A DNA stretch of 64,000 nucleotides, taken from the NCBI GenBank assembly GCA_965215475.1, contig OZ244061.1, positions 2,790,001 through 2,854,000 on the forward strand, written 5' to 3'. Below are positions 37,856 through 47,641 of the stretch, piece by piece. The notes under the pieces were generated by a model, which saw nothing but the letters and a program-made list of their open reading frames with translations, was not told the origin of the DNA and did no database searches. Each line of letters begins with the position of its first letter. The first letter of the stretch is position 1. The translations under genes were made by a program, and so were the position numbers. Source of the stretch: Bin80 sp965215475 (GTDB taxonomy: Bacteria > Bacteroidota > Rhodothermia > Rhodothermales > Bin80).

Positions 37856-38038
37856 GTATCCATGCGGGAATCTCATATGGCGTGATTTTCAGGACATATT
37901 CTCGTTTTGGGAACAAGAGAAGATTCGGGTTGTTGTCCCGTCTATCATCTTGCTTGTTTACCCATACCTCCTCATTGCAGGAGAATGGGAGAAAGTCAGA
38001 ATTACTCTATCTTCACCGTATATTCCAGTTACTGAACA

Positions 38039-38287
38039 ATGCTATTAATCGGTTTATCCATCTTCTTTGGCCTGACGGGAGGCCACCCATCGCTCTTTGG
38101 TCTTGAAAGGAGTGGTGAATCTGTGGAGACGGGTATTCATCGTTGGGAACTAGATCCTTCTTTTCTTACACATGAGAGTGTCTCACGGGTGCATGTGATG
38201 GTTCCAACAAAATCCCCCCCCCCCCCCATTTTTCTTCACATAGGAGTACGGGTGCGCTCCTTCGCGTATTTTCGGGATCCGGTGTAG
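38039..38287 (+). CDS. Signal-peptide-like 5' exonic segment of the FN3 protein, out of frame in this copy
   Basis: An open frame of 82 codons starts at ATG 38039, directly after an in-frame stop, with a hydrophobic start (M-L-L-I-G-L-S-I-F-F-G-L-T-G-G). It runs into the C14 tract at 38214-38227, after which it ends within 20 codons. The frame of the 1703-codon FN3 protein is open right through the same tract back to a TGA at 38173. One extra C, or two fewer, would join the two frames into a single 1.82-kilocodon gene with an export signal. I read this as the 5' part of a phase-variable gene in an OFF state. Confidence 0.6.
   Translation: MLLIGLSIFFGLTGGHPSLFGLERSGESVETGIHRWELDPSFLTHESVSRVHVMVPTKSPPPPIFLHIGVRVRSFAYFRDPV
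38214..38227 (+). repeat. C14 homopolymer, candidate phase-variation tract
   Basis: Fourteen consecutive C lie between the signal-like ORF at 38039 and the giant FN3 ORF. G/C homopolymers of this length are classic slippage sites. Frames on the two sides differ by one base. Confidence 0.85.
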
Positions 38288-38385
38288 CGCGTTCCAGTGA
38301 GGATGGAATTGCTTTTGGTGGGCGTACCGGGGACAAAGTCCCTTCTTCAAAAACAACTCCGTTCTTTGATCTCCATTCAGATTCG

Positions 38386-41300
38386 GTGCACGTCCATGAA
38401 AAGAGCCCCCCTTTCTCAGAAGCAGACAAGCGCGCGCCCGGCAAACCCACGGGCGTGACCGTTGCACCCTATCAAACCGGGCGCAATGCACGCTTGACGC
38501 TTGAAATTTCCTGGACGGCCAACCCGAATGGGAATAAAGCCATCACAAACCATGAGATTGAGTGGTCACCGAATGGAACCTCAGACTGGAATGATTTACG
38601 CACGGTTTCCGGTCAATTAACGAGTACTCTTTACACCGGACTCTCGCCAGGCACCACGCGCCATATCCGGATCCGAAGTCAGGATTCCGATGGTTGGGGC
38701 CCCTGGTCCGATGTCGTCTCTGGGACGACCAATGCGGTGAGCAAACCGGGGAGAGTTAGCTCCATTAATGCAACAGCTGACAGTCCTTCCATGATTACTG
38801 TTTCATGGACGCCAGGCGATGATGGGGGCAGTGCGATCAGTGGATATAGGGTAGATCTTACCAAGGGTGGTACCATATCAATTTCTAGCGAGGACGTCAA
38901 ACCGACAGTAAGAAGTTATACTTTTACTGGGCTTACCGCATCCACGGCCTACCTACTCTATGTGTCAGCGAAGAATTCAAAGGGGGCGGGTGCCTTAACA
39001 TTCACCCCCGTCACCACCGCTGCCGCGACCGCTCCTGGAGCCGTCACTGGGCTAACTGTGACGGCTACCAGTCCATCAACCATTACAATTTCTTGGGAAG
39101 CCCCCGTGGAAACGGGTGGATCAGAGATCAGTGGATATAGGGTAGATCTTACCAAGGGTACCATATCAATTTCTAGCGAGGACGTCAAACCGACAGTAAC
39201 AAGTTATACTTTTACTGGGCTTACCGCATCCACGACCTACCTACTCTATGTGTCAGCGAAGAATTCAAAGGGGGCGGGTGCCTTAAGATTCACCCCCGCC
39301 ACCACCTCTGCCCTGACCGCCCCCGCCGCCCCGACGGGCTTGACGGCCACGGCCCCCGGGCGAACGACGATCGACCTAAGTTGGACGGCCCCCACCGACA
39401 ACGGCGGCGCGGCCATCACGGGCTACCGGATTGAGTCAAGGCTACGATCCGAAACCAGCTTCAGCACTCTCGTCACGGACACCAAGTCCACGGCCACCAC
39501 CTACGCGCATACGGGGCTCGCGCCATCTACGCAGCGGTTTTACCGGGTCCGTGCGATCAACTCCGTAGGACCGGGGGCGGCGTCCAGTTCCGCCACGGCC
39601 ATCACGGCGGCCGCCACGCGCCCCGGTCCCCCCACGGGGCTCAATGCCACGGCCGACGGGCGAGACAAAATCAAACTGAGCTGGACGGCCCCCACCGATA
39701 ACGGGGGCAAACCGATTACCGGCTACCGGATTGATTTCCAACCCGACCGAGGCTGGCCAACTCTCGTGGACAACACCGGCACCACCGCCACCGAATATAC
39801 CCATACCGGACTTGCTCCCTCCACGACGCATACGTACTTGGTCCGGGCCCGTAATGGCAGCGGGCCGGGGGGTGTAGGTGGATTTTCGAATCAGGTCACG
39901 GCCACGACCGATGCGGCCAGCGCCCCCGGTGCCCCCACTGGACTGACCGCCACAGCCGAAGGGCAAACGGTGATCAATCTGCGTTGGGCAGCCCCGGCCG
40001 ATAATGGGGGCGCAGCCATTATGGGCTACCGGGTGCAGTGGTCGTCCAACGGAAATGCGCCATGGACGGATGTAACTCCTGCACATACGGGAACGGGGCG
40101 CACCTACCGCCATACAGGGCTCAGCGCAGGTACGACGCGACATTACCGGGTCTTTGCCCGCAACTCGGTGGGTGAGAGCACCAGTGCGTCTGCTGTGGCC
40201 ACAGCCACCACGGAGGCGGCACCGAGCCTCAGCGCGCCCGCGGCGCCCACGGGCTTGAAGGCCGAGGCCGAAGGCCCGGAAACGATCAGCCTGTCCTGGA
40301 ACGCGCCTACCAATACCGGGGGCGCCGCCATTACCGGCTACCAGATTGAAGTCTCTCCCAATGGCACCTCAAACTGGGATGATTTGGTGGCCAATACCGG
40401 GTCCACCACGACCGGCTATGTCCATAGGGGCTTGGACGCGGGCACCACGCGGCATTACCGGGTCTATGCCATCAATTCGCAGGGGGCGGGCGCAGTATCC
40501 AATGTGGCCAATGCCACGACCCTCCCCGCCACGGTCCCTAAGGCCCCCACGGAGCTAACCGCCACGCACGATGGGTCAACGACGATCAACCTGCGTTGGA
40601 AAGCCCCCACGAATACCGGCGGCGTACCGCTTACCGGCTACCGGGTGGAAGTCTCTCCCAATGGCACGGACACGTGGACCGAGGTTACGCCTGCACACAC
40701 GGGAACGGGGCGCACCTACAGCCATACCGGGCTCACGGCGGGTACCACGCGGTATTACCGGGTCTATGCCAGAAATTCAAAGGGGCTGAGTGCCGCGGCA
40801 TCGAATGTGGCCAACGCCACCACGACCGCTGCCGCCACCGCCCCGGGTGCCCCGCCCAATTTACAGGTTTTTTCCCCAGGTTTTCATGATGTGAGACTTA
40901 CCTGGGGACGTCCGCCCAGTGATTCGCCGATCACAGGATACAAGGTGGAATGGTCTACCGATGGCGGCACCAACTGGGAGGCGTTGATTGGATACGGCGA
41001 TCTGACTCGGACGAGATACCAGTTTCTCAGTAGTCGCTTGACGCCGGGGAGCGTGTTTCATTTTCGGGTTCTGGCACGCAGTGCCTCGGGAGATAGTGCC
41101 CCTTCGGATGCAGTGTCCGTCACCGCCGCCTCGGCCCCTGGGTCAGGCATTGCCACCAATGTACGGGTGCGCCAGACGTCGGCCAACGCGGCGCAAATTT
41201 CCTGGGATGCCCCGACCGATCTTCCTTCAGGCCATCAGATGTTTGGATATAATGTTTACAAATCTGATGATGATGGGGATTTTTGGTCACAGTTCGCACG

Positions 41301-43497
41301 GGATGTCACCACGACAACCTATACCGATGATCAGGTATCGGCGGGTAAGACCTATGGGTATCGGGTTACCACCTGGATTGGTCCGAGCGAGAACGAAGCC
41401 CTTCAGGGTCAGTTCTCCGATGCCGCTTTTCTAACGATAACGATTGCTAGGGCCCCTGATGCGCCAACATCGCTGACCGCTGTGGCAAATGGACAAACGA
41501 CCATCAACCTGAATTGGACGGTGCCATCCAATACGGGGGGCGCCGCGATCACGGGCTACCGGGTGGAAGTCTCTCCCACAGGAACGGGAGACACGTGGAC
41601 CGATCTGGAAGGAAACACCAATTCTACCGCGACCACCTATTCCCATACCGGACTGAGTGCGGGTACCACGCGGCATTACCGGGTGCGTGCGCTCAATTCG
41701 GTGGGGGCGGGGGCGGCGTCCAATGTGGTGAGTGCGACCACCACTGCCCTCACGGCCACGGCCCCGGGTGCCCCGACGGGATTGACGGCCACGGCCTCGG
41801 GGCAAACGACGATCAATCTGTCCTGGACGGCGCCCTCCAATACGGGGGGCGCCGCGATCACGGGCTACCGAGTGGAAGTCTCGCCCAATGGCACGGATAA
41901 CTGGACGGATCTGGTGGCGAACAGCACCACCACCTATGCCCATACCGGGCTGAGTGCAGGCGTGACGCGGCACTACCGGGTGCGTGCGATCAATGCGGTG
42001 GGTACGGGAGCGGCGTCCAATGTGGCCACGGCGACCACCACTGCCCTCACGGCCCCGGGTGCCCCGACGGGATTGACGGCCACGGCTGCAGGGCGAACCA
42101 TCATCAATTTATCGTGGACGGCGCCGACAGAAAGCGGGGGTGCGGCGATCACGGGCTACCGGGTGGAAGTCTCTCCCACAGGAACGGGGGACACATGGGC
42201 CGATTTGGTGGCCAATAGTACCACGACCACGTATGCGCATACGGGACTCAGTGCCAATACGACGCGGTACTACCGGGTGCGTGCGCTCAACGCGGTCGGG
42301 GCCAGTGATGCCTCCAATACCGCCAATGCCACCACGGATGGGATTACGGCCCCAAGTGCCCCCACAGGGCTCACGGCCACGGCCTCGGGGCAAACGATCA
42401 TCAACCTGCGTTGGGCCGCGCCGGCGGATGATGGCGGCGCCGCGGTTACCGGGTACCAGGTGGAGGGATCGGAGGATGCAGGATCTACCTGGATGGATCT
42501 GGTGGCGAACACGACGGCCACGACCTATTCGCATACCGGCCTCCCCCCGGAAACCACGCGGCAGTACCGGGTGCGTGCGATCAATGCGGTGGGCACGGGG
42601 GCGGCGTCCAATGTGGTGCGTGCGACCACGGAGGCGGCCACGGTGCTCTCGTTGGCAGGCGCAATCTCTTCGCAGCGCTACCCGGTGGACCTCGCCATCG
42701 CAGCGCTGGTCCTTCCGACCGCCATCGGAGGAACTCCGCCCTATATGTATGCGCTCTCTCCCGAAACGCTTCCGGAGGGACTGTCGTTGGAGGACGGCAC
42801 GCTTGGGGGCACGCCCACCGCGGTCACGGCGTCACAGGGATTTACCTGGACGGTGACCGATGCCCTGGGGGCGGAGAGTACGATGGAATTTACGCTGGAG
42901 ATCTACGAAATCACGTTTGTCACCACGGTCATGAATCAGTCCTATGATCGCGGACAAGGGATTGATCCACTGATCTTGCCGGAGGTGACCGGGGGCACCG
43001 ATCCGGTTCAGTATACGCTCAACCTGTTGTCGCTTCCGAGTGGACTGAGGTTTGATGCGTCCACGCGCACGATCGCGGGCACGCCCGTGCAGATCACGTC
43101 TCCGGTGGAGCTGACCTACAGGGCAACGGATGCCAAGGGGGCCCAAGCCAGCTTAACCTTTACCCTGGAAGTGGTCTCGCCGGTGGCGACCGAAGAGCAG
43201 AAGGAGCCTCCCCAGGAGCTGATCGTGCATGCCAACTATCCCAACCCCTTCCATACGTCTACGAATCTGCTCTTTGATCTGCCGTGGCCGGCCGAAATCA
43301 AACTGGACGTCCTGGATCTGACGGGCAGGCGGGTGTATACCCATCCAATGGTGCGCATGGCGGCGGGCAGAGAGCAGGTGATCACATTGGAGCAGGTTGC
43401 CCTCCCGGCCGGCGTCTATCTCTATCGGATGGTGGCCACCTCCATGGAACACGGCGCATCCGCCGTCAAGGTCGGACACTTGATGAGAATGAGGTGA
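38386..43497 (+). CDS. Giant FN3-repeat surface protein with He_PIG domains and T9SS sorting signal
   Basis: A 1703-codon frame is open from GTG 38386; the open frame itself extends back to 38176. It contains about 14 fibronectin type III domains, most starting A-P-x-A-P-T-G-L-T-A-T and ending with Y-R-V-x-A-x-N. Two putative Ig (He_PIG) domains follow, near residues 1425-1590 (G-T-P-P-Y-M-Y-A-L-S and G-L-R-F-D-A-S-T-R-T-I). The last part is a type IX secretion sorting domain (A-N-Y-P-N-P-F-H-T-S). It lacks its own signal peptide; the likely one lies across the C14 tract. FN3 domains 4-14 are GC-rich and highly repetitive, while domains 1-3 have lower GC. Likely role: adhesion, matrix or host-cell contact. 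Confidence 0.88.
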   Translation: MHVHEKSPPFSEADKRAPGKPTGVTVAPYQTGRNARLTLEISWTANPNGNKAITNHEIEWSPNGTSDWNDLRTVSGQLTSTLYTGLSPGTTRHIRIRSQDSDGWGPWSDVVSGTTNAVSKPGRVSSINATADSPSMITVSWTPGDDGGSAISGYRVDLTKGGTISISSEDVKPTVRSYTFTGLTASTAYLLYVSAKNSKGAGALTFTPVTTAAATAPGAVTGLTVTATSPSTITISWEAPVETGGSEISGYRVDLTKGTISISSEDVKPTVTSYTFTGLTASTTYLLYVSAKNSKGAGALRFTPATTSALTAPAAPTGLTATAPGRTTIDLSWTAPTDNGGAAITGYRIESRLRSETSFSTLVTDTKSTATTYAHTGLAPSTQRFYRVRAINSVGPGAASSSATAITAAATRPGPPTGLNATADGRDKIKLSWTAPTDNGGKPITGYRIDFQPDRGWPTLVDNTGTTATEYTHTGLAPSTTHTYLVRARNGSGPGGVGGFSNQVTATTDAASAPGAPTGLTATAEGQTVINLRWAAPADNGGAAIMGYRVQWSSNGNAPWTDVTPAHTGTGRTYRHTGLSAGTTRHYRVFARNSVGESTSASAVATATTEAAPSLSAPAAPTGLKAEAEGPETISLSWNAPTNTGGAAITGYQIEVSPNGTSNWDDLVANTGSTTTGYVHRGLDAGTTRHYRVYAINSQGAGAVSNVANATTLPATVPKAPTELTATHDGSTTINLRWKAPTNTGGVPLTGYRVEVSPNGTDTWTEVTPAHTGTGRTYSHTGLTAGTTRYYRVYARNSKGLSAAASNVANATTTAAATAPGAPPNLQVFSPGFHDVRLTWGRPPSDSPITGYKVEWSTDGGTNWEALIGYGDLTRTRYQFLSSRLTPGSVFHFRVLARSASGDSAPSDAVSVTAASAPGSGIATNVRVRQTSANAAQISWDAPTDLPSGHQMFGYNVYKSDDDGDFWSQFARDVTTTTYTDDQVSAGKTYGYRVTTWIGPSENEALQGQFSDAAFLTITIARAPDAPTSLTAVANGQTTINLNWTVPSNTGGAAITGYRVEVSPTGTGDTWTDLEGNTNSTATTYSHTGLSAGTTRHYRVRALNSVGAGAASNVVSATTTALTATAPGAPTGLTATASGQTTINLSWTAPSNTGGAAITGYRVEVSPNGTDNWTDLVANSTTTYAHTGLSAGVTRHYRVRAINAVGTGAASNVATATTTALTAPGAPTGLTATAAGRTIINLSWTAPTESGGAAITGYRVEVSPTGTGDTWADLVANSTTTTYAHTGLSANTTRYYRVRALNAVGASDASNTANATTDGITAPSAPTGLTATASGQTIINLRWAAPADDGGAAVTGYQVEGSEDAGSTWMDLVANTTATTYSHTGLPPETTRQYRVRAINAVGTGAASNVVRATTEAATVLSLAGAISSQRYPVDLAIAALVLPTAIGGTPPYMYALSPETLPEGLSLEDGTLGGTPTAVTASQGFTWTVTDALGAESTMEFTLEIYEITFVTTVMNQSYDRGQGIDPLILPEVTGGTDPVQYTLNLLSLPSGLRFDASTRTIAGTPVQITSPVELTYRATDAKGAQASLTFTLEVVSPVATEEQKEPPQELIVHANYPNPFHTSTNLLFDLPWPAEIKLDVLDLTGRRVYTHPMVRMAAGREQVITLEQVALPAGVYLYRMVATSMEHGASAVKVGHLMRMR

Positions 43498-43758
43498 CCA
43501 GAAGGGCGGACCGAGACACGGATCGCTTGCCGGAGATGATGTAGGAAGCAGGAGAAGGGGATGCTCGCTTTGCATGGACCCGCAAGTGCTTCCCAAAACG
43601 CGTCAATAGACCAAGATTGATCCTTGATCCATAATATTCGCAGTAGAACTATTTATGGAGAAATATGGAGCGTCATTACATGATGCATGTATGATTTGAC
43701 CTCCTATCTTTTTGTGTGACGTATATTTCGTAGAACGGAATCTTCCATTCGTAATCGT

Positions 43759-45999
43759 ATGCGCATCTTATTGATTGGTCTTTGTTTTTTTGCCACTAGC
43801 GTTACCGCCCAAGTTCAGCGGGAACCAATTTTGGCGACTGACTTACTCAAGATTCAACAGCTAGGCAGTGTTACTGCAGCTCCAAATGGACGCTACATTG
43901 CCTATACAGTTCGCTCCATTATTCCAGATGGAGACGATAATTATCGGTATCGGTCCGAAATCTGGATGGCTGCTGCGGATCGATCAGAACCTCCCAAACA
44001 GATGACCCATGGAGGAGGAAGATCTCCTGTGTGGCATCCAAACAGTGAGCGGATCACGTTTCTTCGAAACGTAGAGGGAGACGCTCAGGTTTTTGAGATC
44101 TCCATATACGGTGGCGAAGCGAGACAGTTGTTTAGTTTTGAGCATGGAGTCAGTGAGCCGCAGTGGTCGCCTGACGGGCGGAATATTCTTTTTTCTACGA
44201 GTCTCAGCAGAGACGAAGTTGTCGAACTCACTGGATCGACCCCAGAGTGGTCACAAGAACGTCCAAGGAGATCTTCCTGGGAGAATCATACTGCGGAAGC
44301 GAACCCAGATGGGGATCTAGCAAACGTGAGAGCATGGTTGGACAAGAATCGTGGAGAAGCCAACCCTCGACTTCTGAATCGGCTCAATTTTCAGGGCGAA
44401 TTAGATTTATCCCCGGAGTATCGTTCTCGGCACTACTTTGTTGCAAATCTTTCTGGAGATGATCCAGAAGTGGAGATGGTGACGTCGGGGCATTACAGTT
44501 TCAGTGGTGCAACATGGCTTTTGGATAATCGTCAAATCGTTGTAAGTGGCTATCCAGAGACCGCAGGTCATCCCGACCGGGAGCAGGATCGTGACCTGTT
44601 TCTCGTGGATATAGAGTCCACACGTAAGCGATTATTACTTGATATTGGTGGTTACCGTCTGAGTTCTCCGATCGTGTCCCCAAGTGGACGATTTATTACG
44701 TTCCATGCGAGCAGCCTCACGGATCCAGGCTACGCTCAGTCTGAACTTGGATACTTTGCTATTGATGGACTGAGTCCCCCGGAAATGCTGACCCTTGATT
44801 TTGATCGAAGTATCAGGGGGGTGAAGTGGTCTCAGGATGAATGGTTTGTTTATTTCACGGCCCCATCAAATGGAGGTGTACCTCTATATCGAGTATCAAT
44901 CAATGAGGGGCGCCCCGCGCTTCCAACCCCAGCACCTATCTCGGATTCGCTCCTTGTTGACAGTTTAGTTCAAAGTGCAAGGTCTTTCTTTTATCGTGGA
45001 GAATTGCTCCATCGTGGGCTCCCCGTTACCCAGCTTACTGAAAATAATCATGGAATTGGCAGCTATGATATCACAAATGCTATGGCCTACATGGCGACGA
45101 CGCAAGTGCTGAATCCTTCTGAGATGCATGCCTCGTCAATGGATTTTGAATCTTCTACGGTTATCACTGCGCATAATTCAGAATGGCTACGGAATAAAGC
45201 ATTGAGCTTTCCGGCAGAGTACCAACTCCAAAGAGATACACTCAGTATACAGTATTGGATCATGCCCCCGACATTTCAGGCTTCTGGGCAGACCTATCCA
45301 CTTCTGGTGGCCATTCATGGAGGTCCCGCTTCAATGTGGGGGCCAGGGGAAGCAACGATGTGGCATGAGTTTCAGTTTTTGACAGCACAAGGCTACGGCC
45401 TAGTATATTCTAACCCTCGGGGATCTGGTGGGTATGGGCATGCATTCCGGCGTGCAAATTATCAGGATTGGGGGGTTGGACCTGGTGGGGATGTGTTGGC
45501 CGTAGTTTCGGAAGTGGTCAGGCGGACTCGGTGGGTGAATGCGGATCGTCAGGTAGTAACGGGTGGCTCCTATGCCGGCTACCTTACGGCTTGGATTGTG
45601 TCTCAGGATCATCGGTTCAAGGCTGCGGTCGCCCAGCGGGGCGTATATGATTTGAGTACCTTTTTTGGGGAGGGGAATGCTTGGAGACTGGTTCCGAATC
45701 ATTTCGGAGGGTATCCTTGGGAAGCGGGTGTACTTCTACGTGCGAACTCGCCTCAGACGTTTGTTGACCAGATCCGCACCCCATTATTAATCATACATGC
45801 AGATAACGATCTTAGGACGGGGGTCATCCAGAGTGAAGTACTATACAAAAGCTTAAAAGCGCTGGAGCGCCCGGTTGAATATGTCCGATACCCGAATGCG
45901 GGACATGATCTCTCACGTACAGGGAACCCGAAACAACGTATTGATCGTCTCCTGCGGATCTGGGAGTTTATGGAACGTTATGTAGGAAGTGGGTCATAA
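43759..45999 (+). CDS. S9 family prolyl oligopeptidase/acylaminoacyl peptidase, exported
   Basis: This 746-residue protein has a signal peptide (M-R-I-L-L-I-G-L-C-F-F-A, cleavage near V-T-A-Q). A WD40/TolB-like beta-propeller region spans about residues 40-440. A C-terminal alpha/beta-hydrolase domain has the nucleophile Ser604 in G-G-S-Y-A-G-Y, with Asp684 (H-A-D-N-D) and His716 (N-A-G-H-D) completing the triad. It cleaves short peptides in the periplasm or outside the cell. Its last 11 bp overlap the start of a CPBP protease gene. Confidence 0.94.
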   Translation: MRILLIGLCFFATSVTAQVQREPILATDLLKIQQLGSVTAAPNGRYIAYTVRSIIPDGDDNYRYRSEIWMAAADRSEPPKQMTHGGGRSPVWHPNSERITFLRNVEGDAQVFEISIYGGEARQLFSFEHGVSEPQWSPDGRNILFSTSLSRDEVVELTGSTPEWSQERPRRSSWENHTAEANPDGDLANVRAWLDKNRGEANPRLLNRLNFQGELDLSPEYRSRHYFVANLSGDDPEVEMVTSGHYSFSGATWLLDNRQIVVSGYPETAGHPDREQDRDLFLVDIESTRKRLLLDIGGYRLSSPIVSPSGRFITFHASSLTDPGYAQSELGYFAIDGLSPPEMLTLDFDRSIRGVKWSQDEWFVYFTAPSNGGVPLYRVSINEGRPALPTPAPISDSLLVDSLVQSARSFFYRGELLHRGLPVTQLTENNHGIGSYDITNAMAYMATTQVLNPSEMHASSMDFESSTVITAHNSEWLRNKALSFPAEYQLQRDTLSIQYWIMPPTFQASGQTYPLLVAIHGGPASMWGPGEATMWHEFQFLTAQGYGLVYSNPRGSGGYGHAFRRANYQDWGVGPGGDVLAVVSEVVRRTRWVNADRQVVTGGSYAGYLTAWIVSQDHRFKAAVAQRGVYDLSTFFGEGNAWRLVPNHFGGYPWEAGVLLRANSPQTFVDQIRTPLLIIHADNDLRTGVIQSEVLYKSLKALERPVEYVRYPNAGHDLSRTGNPKQRIDRLLRIWEFMERYVGSGS

Positions 46000-46765
46000 G
46001 AGGGTGTTAGGTTCCGAGAGACAACGGCTGGTCAAGGGCCTGCGGTCACTGGACCGACAAACGACGGTCGTACTTATTCTCAGTGCATTTCTGTTAATCG
46101 TAACGTTTAAGCTCGGAAGCCGAGATTTTTTCCTGGATCATATTTTTCCCGATGGAACCAGATTACAGGCGTGGGGGTGGTGGTTTTCGATCCAGGGGGT
46201 GACGGGGTTTTTAATTCCTGTACTGGTTCTGCTGGTTGGATTTCGAAAACGGCCGAAAGAAATTGGATTGGGGCTCGGTGACTGGAAACTGGCTTTGACC
46301 CTGTTTGCGGCTTATATGCCGGTCGTGATCATAGGAACCTGGATACTCTCGGATGGAAGAGTTTTTCAGGTAGAATATCCGCACTATCGTGGGGCTGTGA
46401 ATTCATGGTCTGTTTTTGTAATTTATCAATCACTTTTTCTACTATACTGGATTGGTTGGGAATACCTTTGGAGGGGGTTTATATTGTTCGGCACAGCGCA
46501 TTCATTTGGCGTGCACGCAATTTTCGTGCAAGCACTCCCGTTTGCCTTGTTGCATGTACATAAACCCACTAGTGAATTGGTTCTCTCACTGTTGGGAGGT
46601 ATTGTTCTGGGGACACTGGTTTGGCGTTGTCGTTCGTTCTGGATTGCGGTACCAATTCATTCTATGCAAATGTTGGCGTTAGATTACTGGTGCAGTCTTA
46701 GAATTCGCACAGGAGCGAGTGGTTTAGGGTTCGAAGCATTACGTGCGGCTCTGACGGGAATGTAA
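45989..46765 (+). CDS. CPBP-family intramembrane protease-like protein
   Basis: This 258-residue protein has about seven hydrophobic segments. It shows the type II CAAX/CPBP pattern: E-Y-L-W-R-G in place of the usual E-E-x-x-x-R, then F-A-L-L-H (F-x-x-x-H), then a further His in V-P-I-H-S-M-Q. The replacement of the second Glu by Tyr leaves catalysis uncertain. The start is GTG 45989, inside the end of the S9 peptidase gene, which implies coupled translation. Substrate unknown. Confidence 0.75.
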   Translation: MGHKRVLGSERQRLVKGLRSLDRQTTVVLILSAFLLIVTFKLGSRDFFLDHIFPDGTRLQAWGWWFSIQGVTGFLIPVLVLLVGFRKRPKEIGLGLGDWKLALTLFAAYMPVVIIGTWILSDGRVFQVEYPHYRGAVNSWSVFVIYQSLFLLYWIGWEYLWRGFILFGTAHSFGVHAIFVQALPFALLHVHKPTSELVLSLLGGIVLGTLVWRCRSFWIAVPIHSMQMLALDYWCSLRIRTGASGLGFEALRAALTGM

Positions 46766-47641
46766 TTTGGTTATAGATTCTGATTTCGTAGGCAATCTTA
46801 TCCAAAGAGTACTGGAGTGGATTTTTCGAAAAAAAGGTACACTATGGTTTTCTAGAGGGGAGGGATAGAGATTTGGAGAACTGATACAGCATGATAGATA
46901 GATACGTTTGGGAATTCGTTTACATGATCGTCCTTGGATCGAAAAGAGCCATCTGTTACAGATTTGAATTGGGAAATTCGAGCGGATGCTGCCCCATGGC
47001 AGATAGAGTCGGATGCCCTTCTTTTTGGCCTTGAAGGGAGAAATATTCTGCATTTTTGTGCTCGCAGCGAGGGGTATAGTAGAGGAAAATGAGTAAAGGA
47101 TTTAATCAGGGCTTATTCTTTCTACTGGATTGTGGATCTTGGTTGGAATTGAATAGGAACTTATCTAGAAAATCCTGAAAGAGCCTATAAATAATATTCA
47201 GAAAAAACAGAATGCTCCAGATGATTGGCAAATAAGAAGATAGGGTCGGTTCTCTGAATGGTATGATGAAAAAAAATTCGCTAAACTCACAGGAGATGAG
47301 TTGGCGGCTGCAAGCCAGTTCTGGACAATGGAACGCAGGATCTATCCGTGTGAACCCGATGCAAACGGCGTACCTATACGACCCCCATAGGATATAATGG
47401 AGTTTCTCATGAAGATGCAGCTCTCTCTGGAAAGCGCGCTTATGGGCCTGAGAGATCCAACAGTACATGAATCAAAAATCCGCACGCGATGCTTCTCACA
47501 TTACAGCATCTTCTTTTGTGAAGTGAACCTTGCATGGGATGACGCTCTCTCTCGTTTCCATTGGAGGATGGAATCAGGGAACAAAAAAAGATTCAAAATA
47601 TAGGAACTGAGCAGGCTGGTTAATTTTCACGATCTTATGGA
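46766..47641. other. Intergenic region; right part conserved with paralogue B
   Basis: The first 650 bp hold no recognisable gene. From about 47430 to 47641 the sequence matches the upstream region of paralogue B (25998-26260, inverted), including CCTTGCATGG, GGGAACAAAAAA, GATTCAAA-x-TATAG and ATTGAGTTCTTGCATTGAG. It probably holds the promoter and leader of the next gene. Confidence 0.5.

Noticed and set aside
39442..40143. 233-codon minus-strand frame rich in Arg and Gly
   Set aside because: Shadow of the GC-rich FN3 repeats; similar shadows occur at 41431-41973 and 42140-42856.
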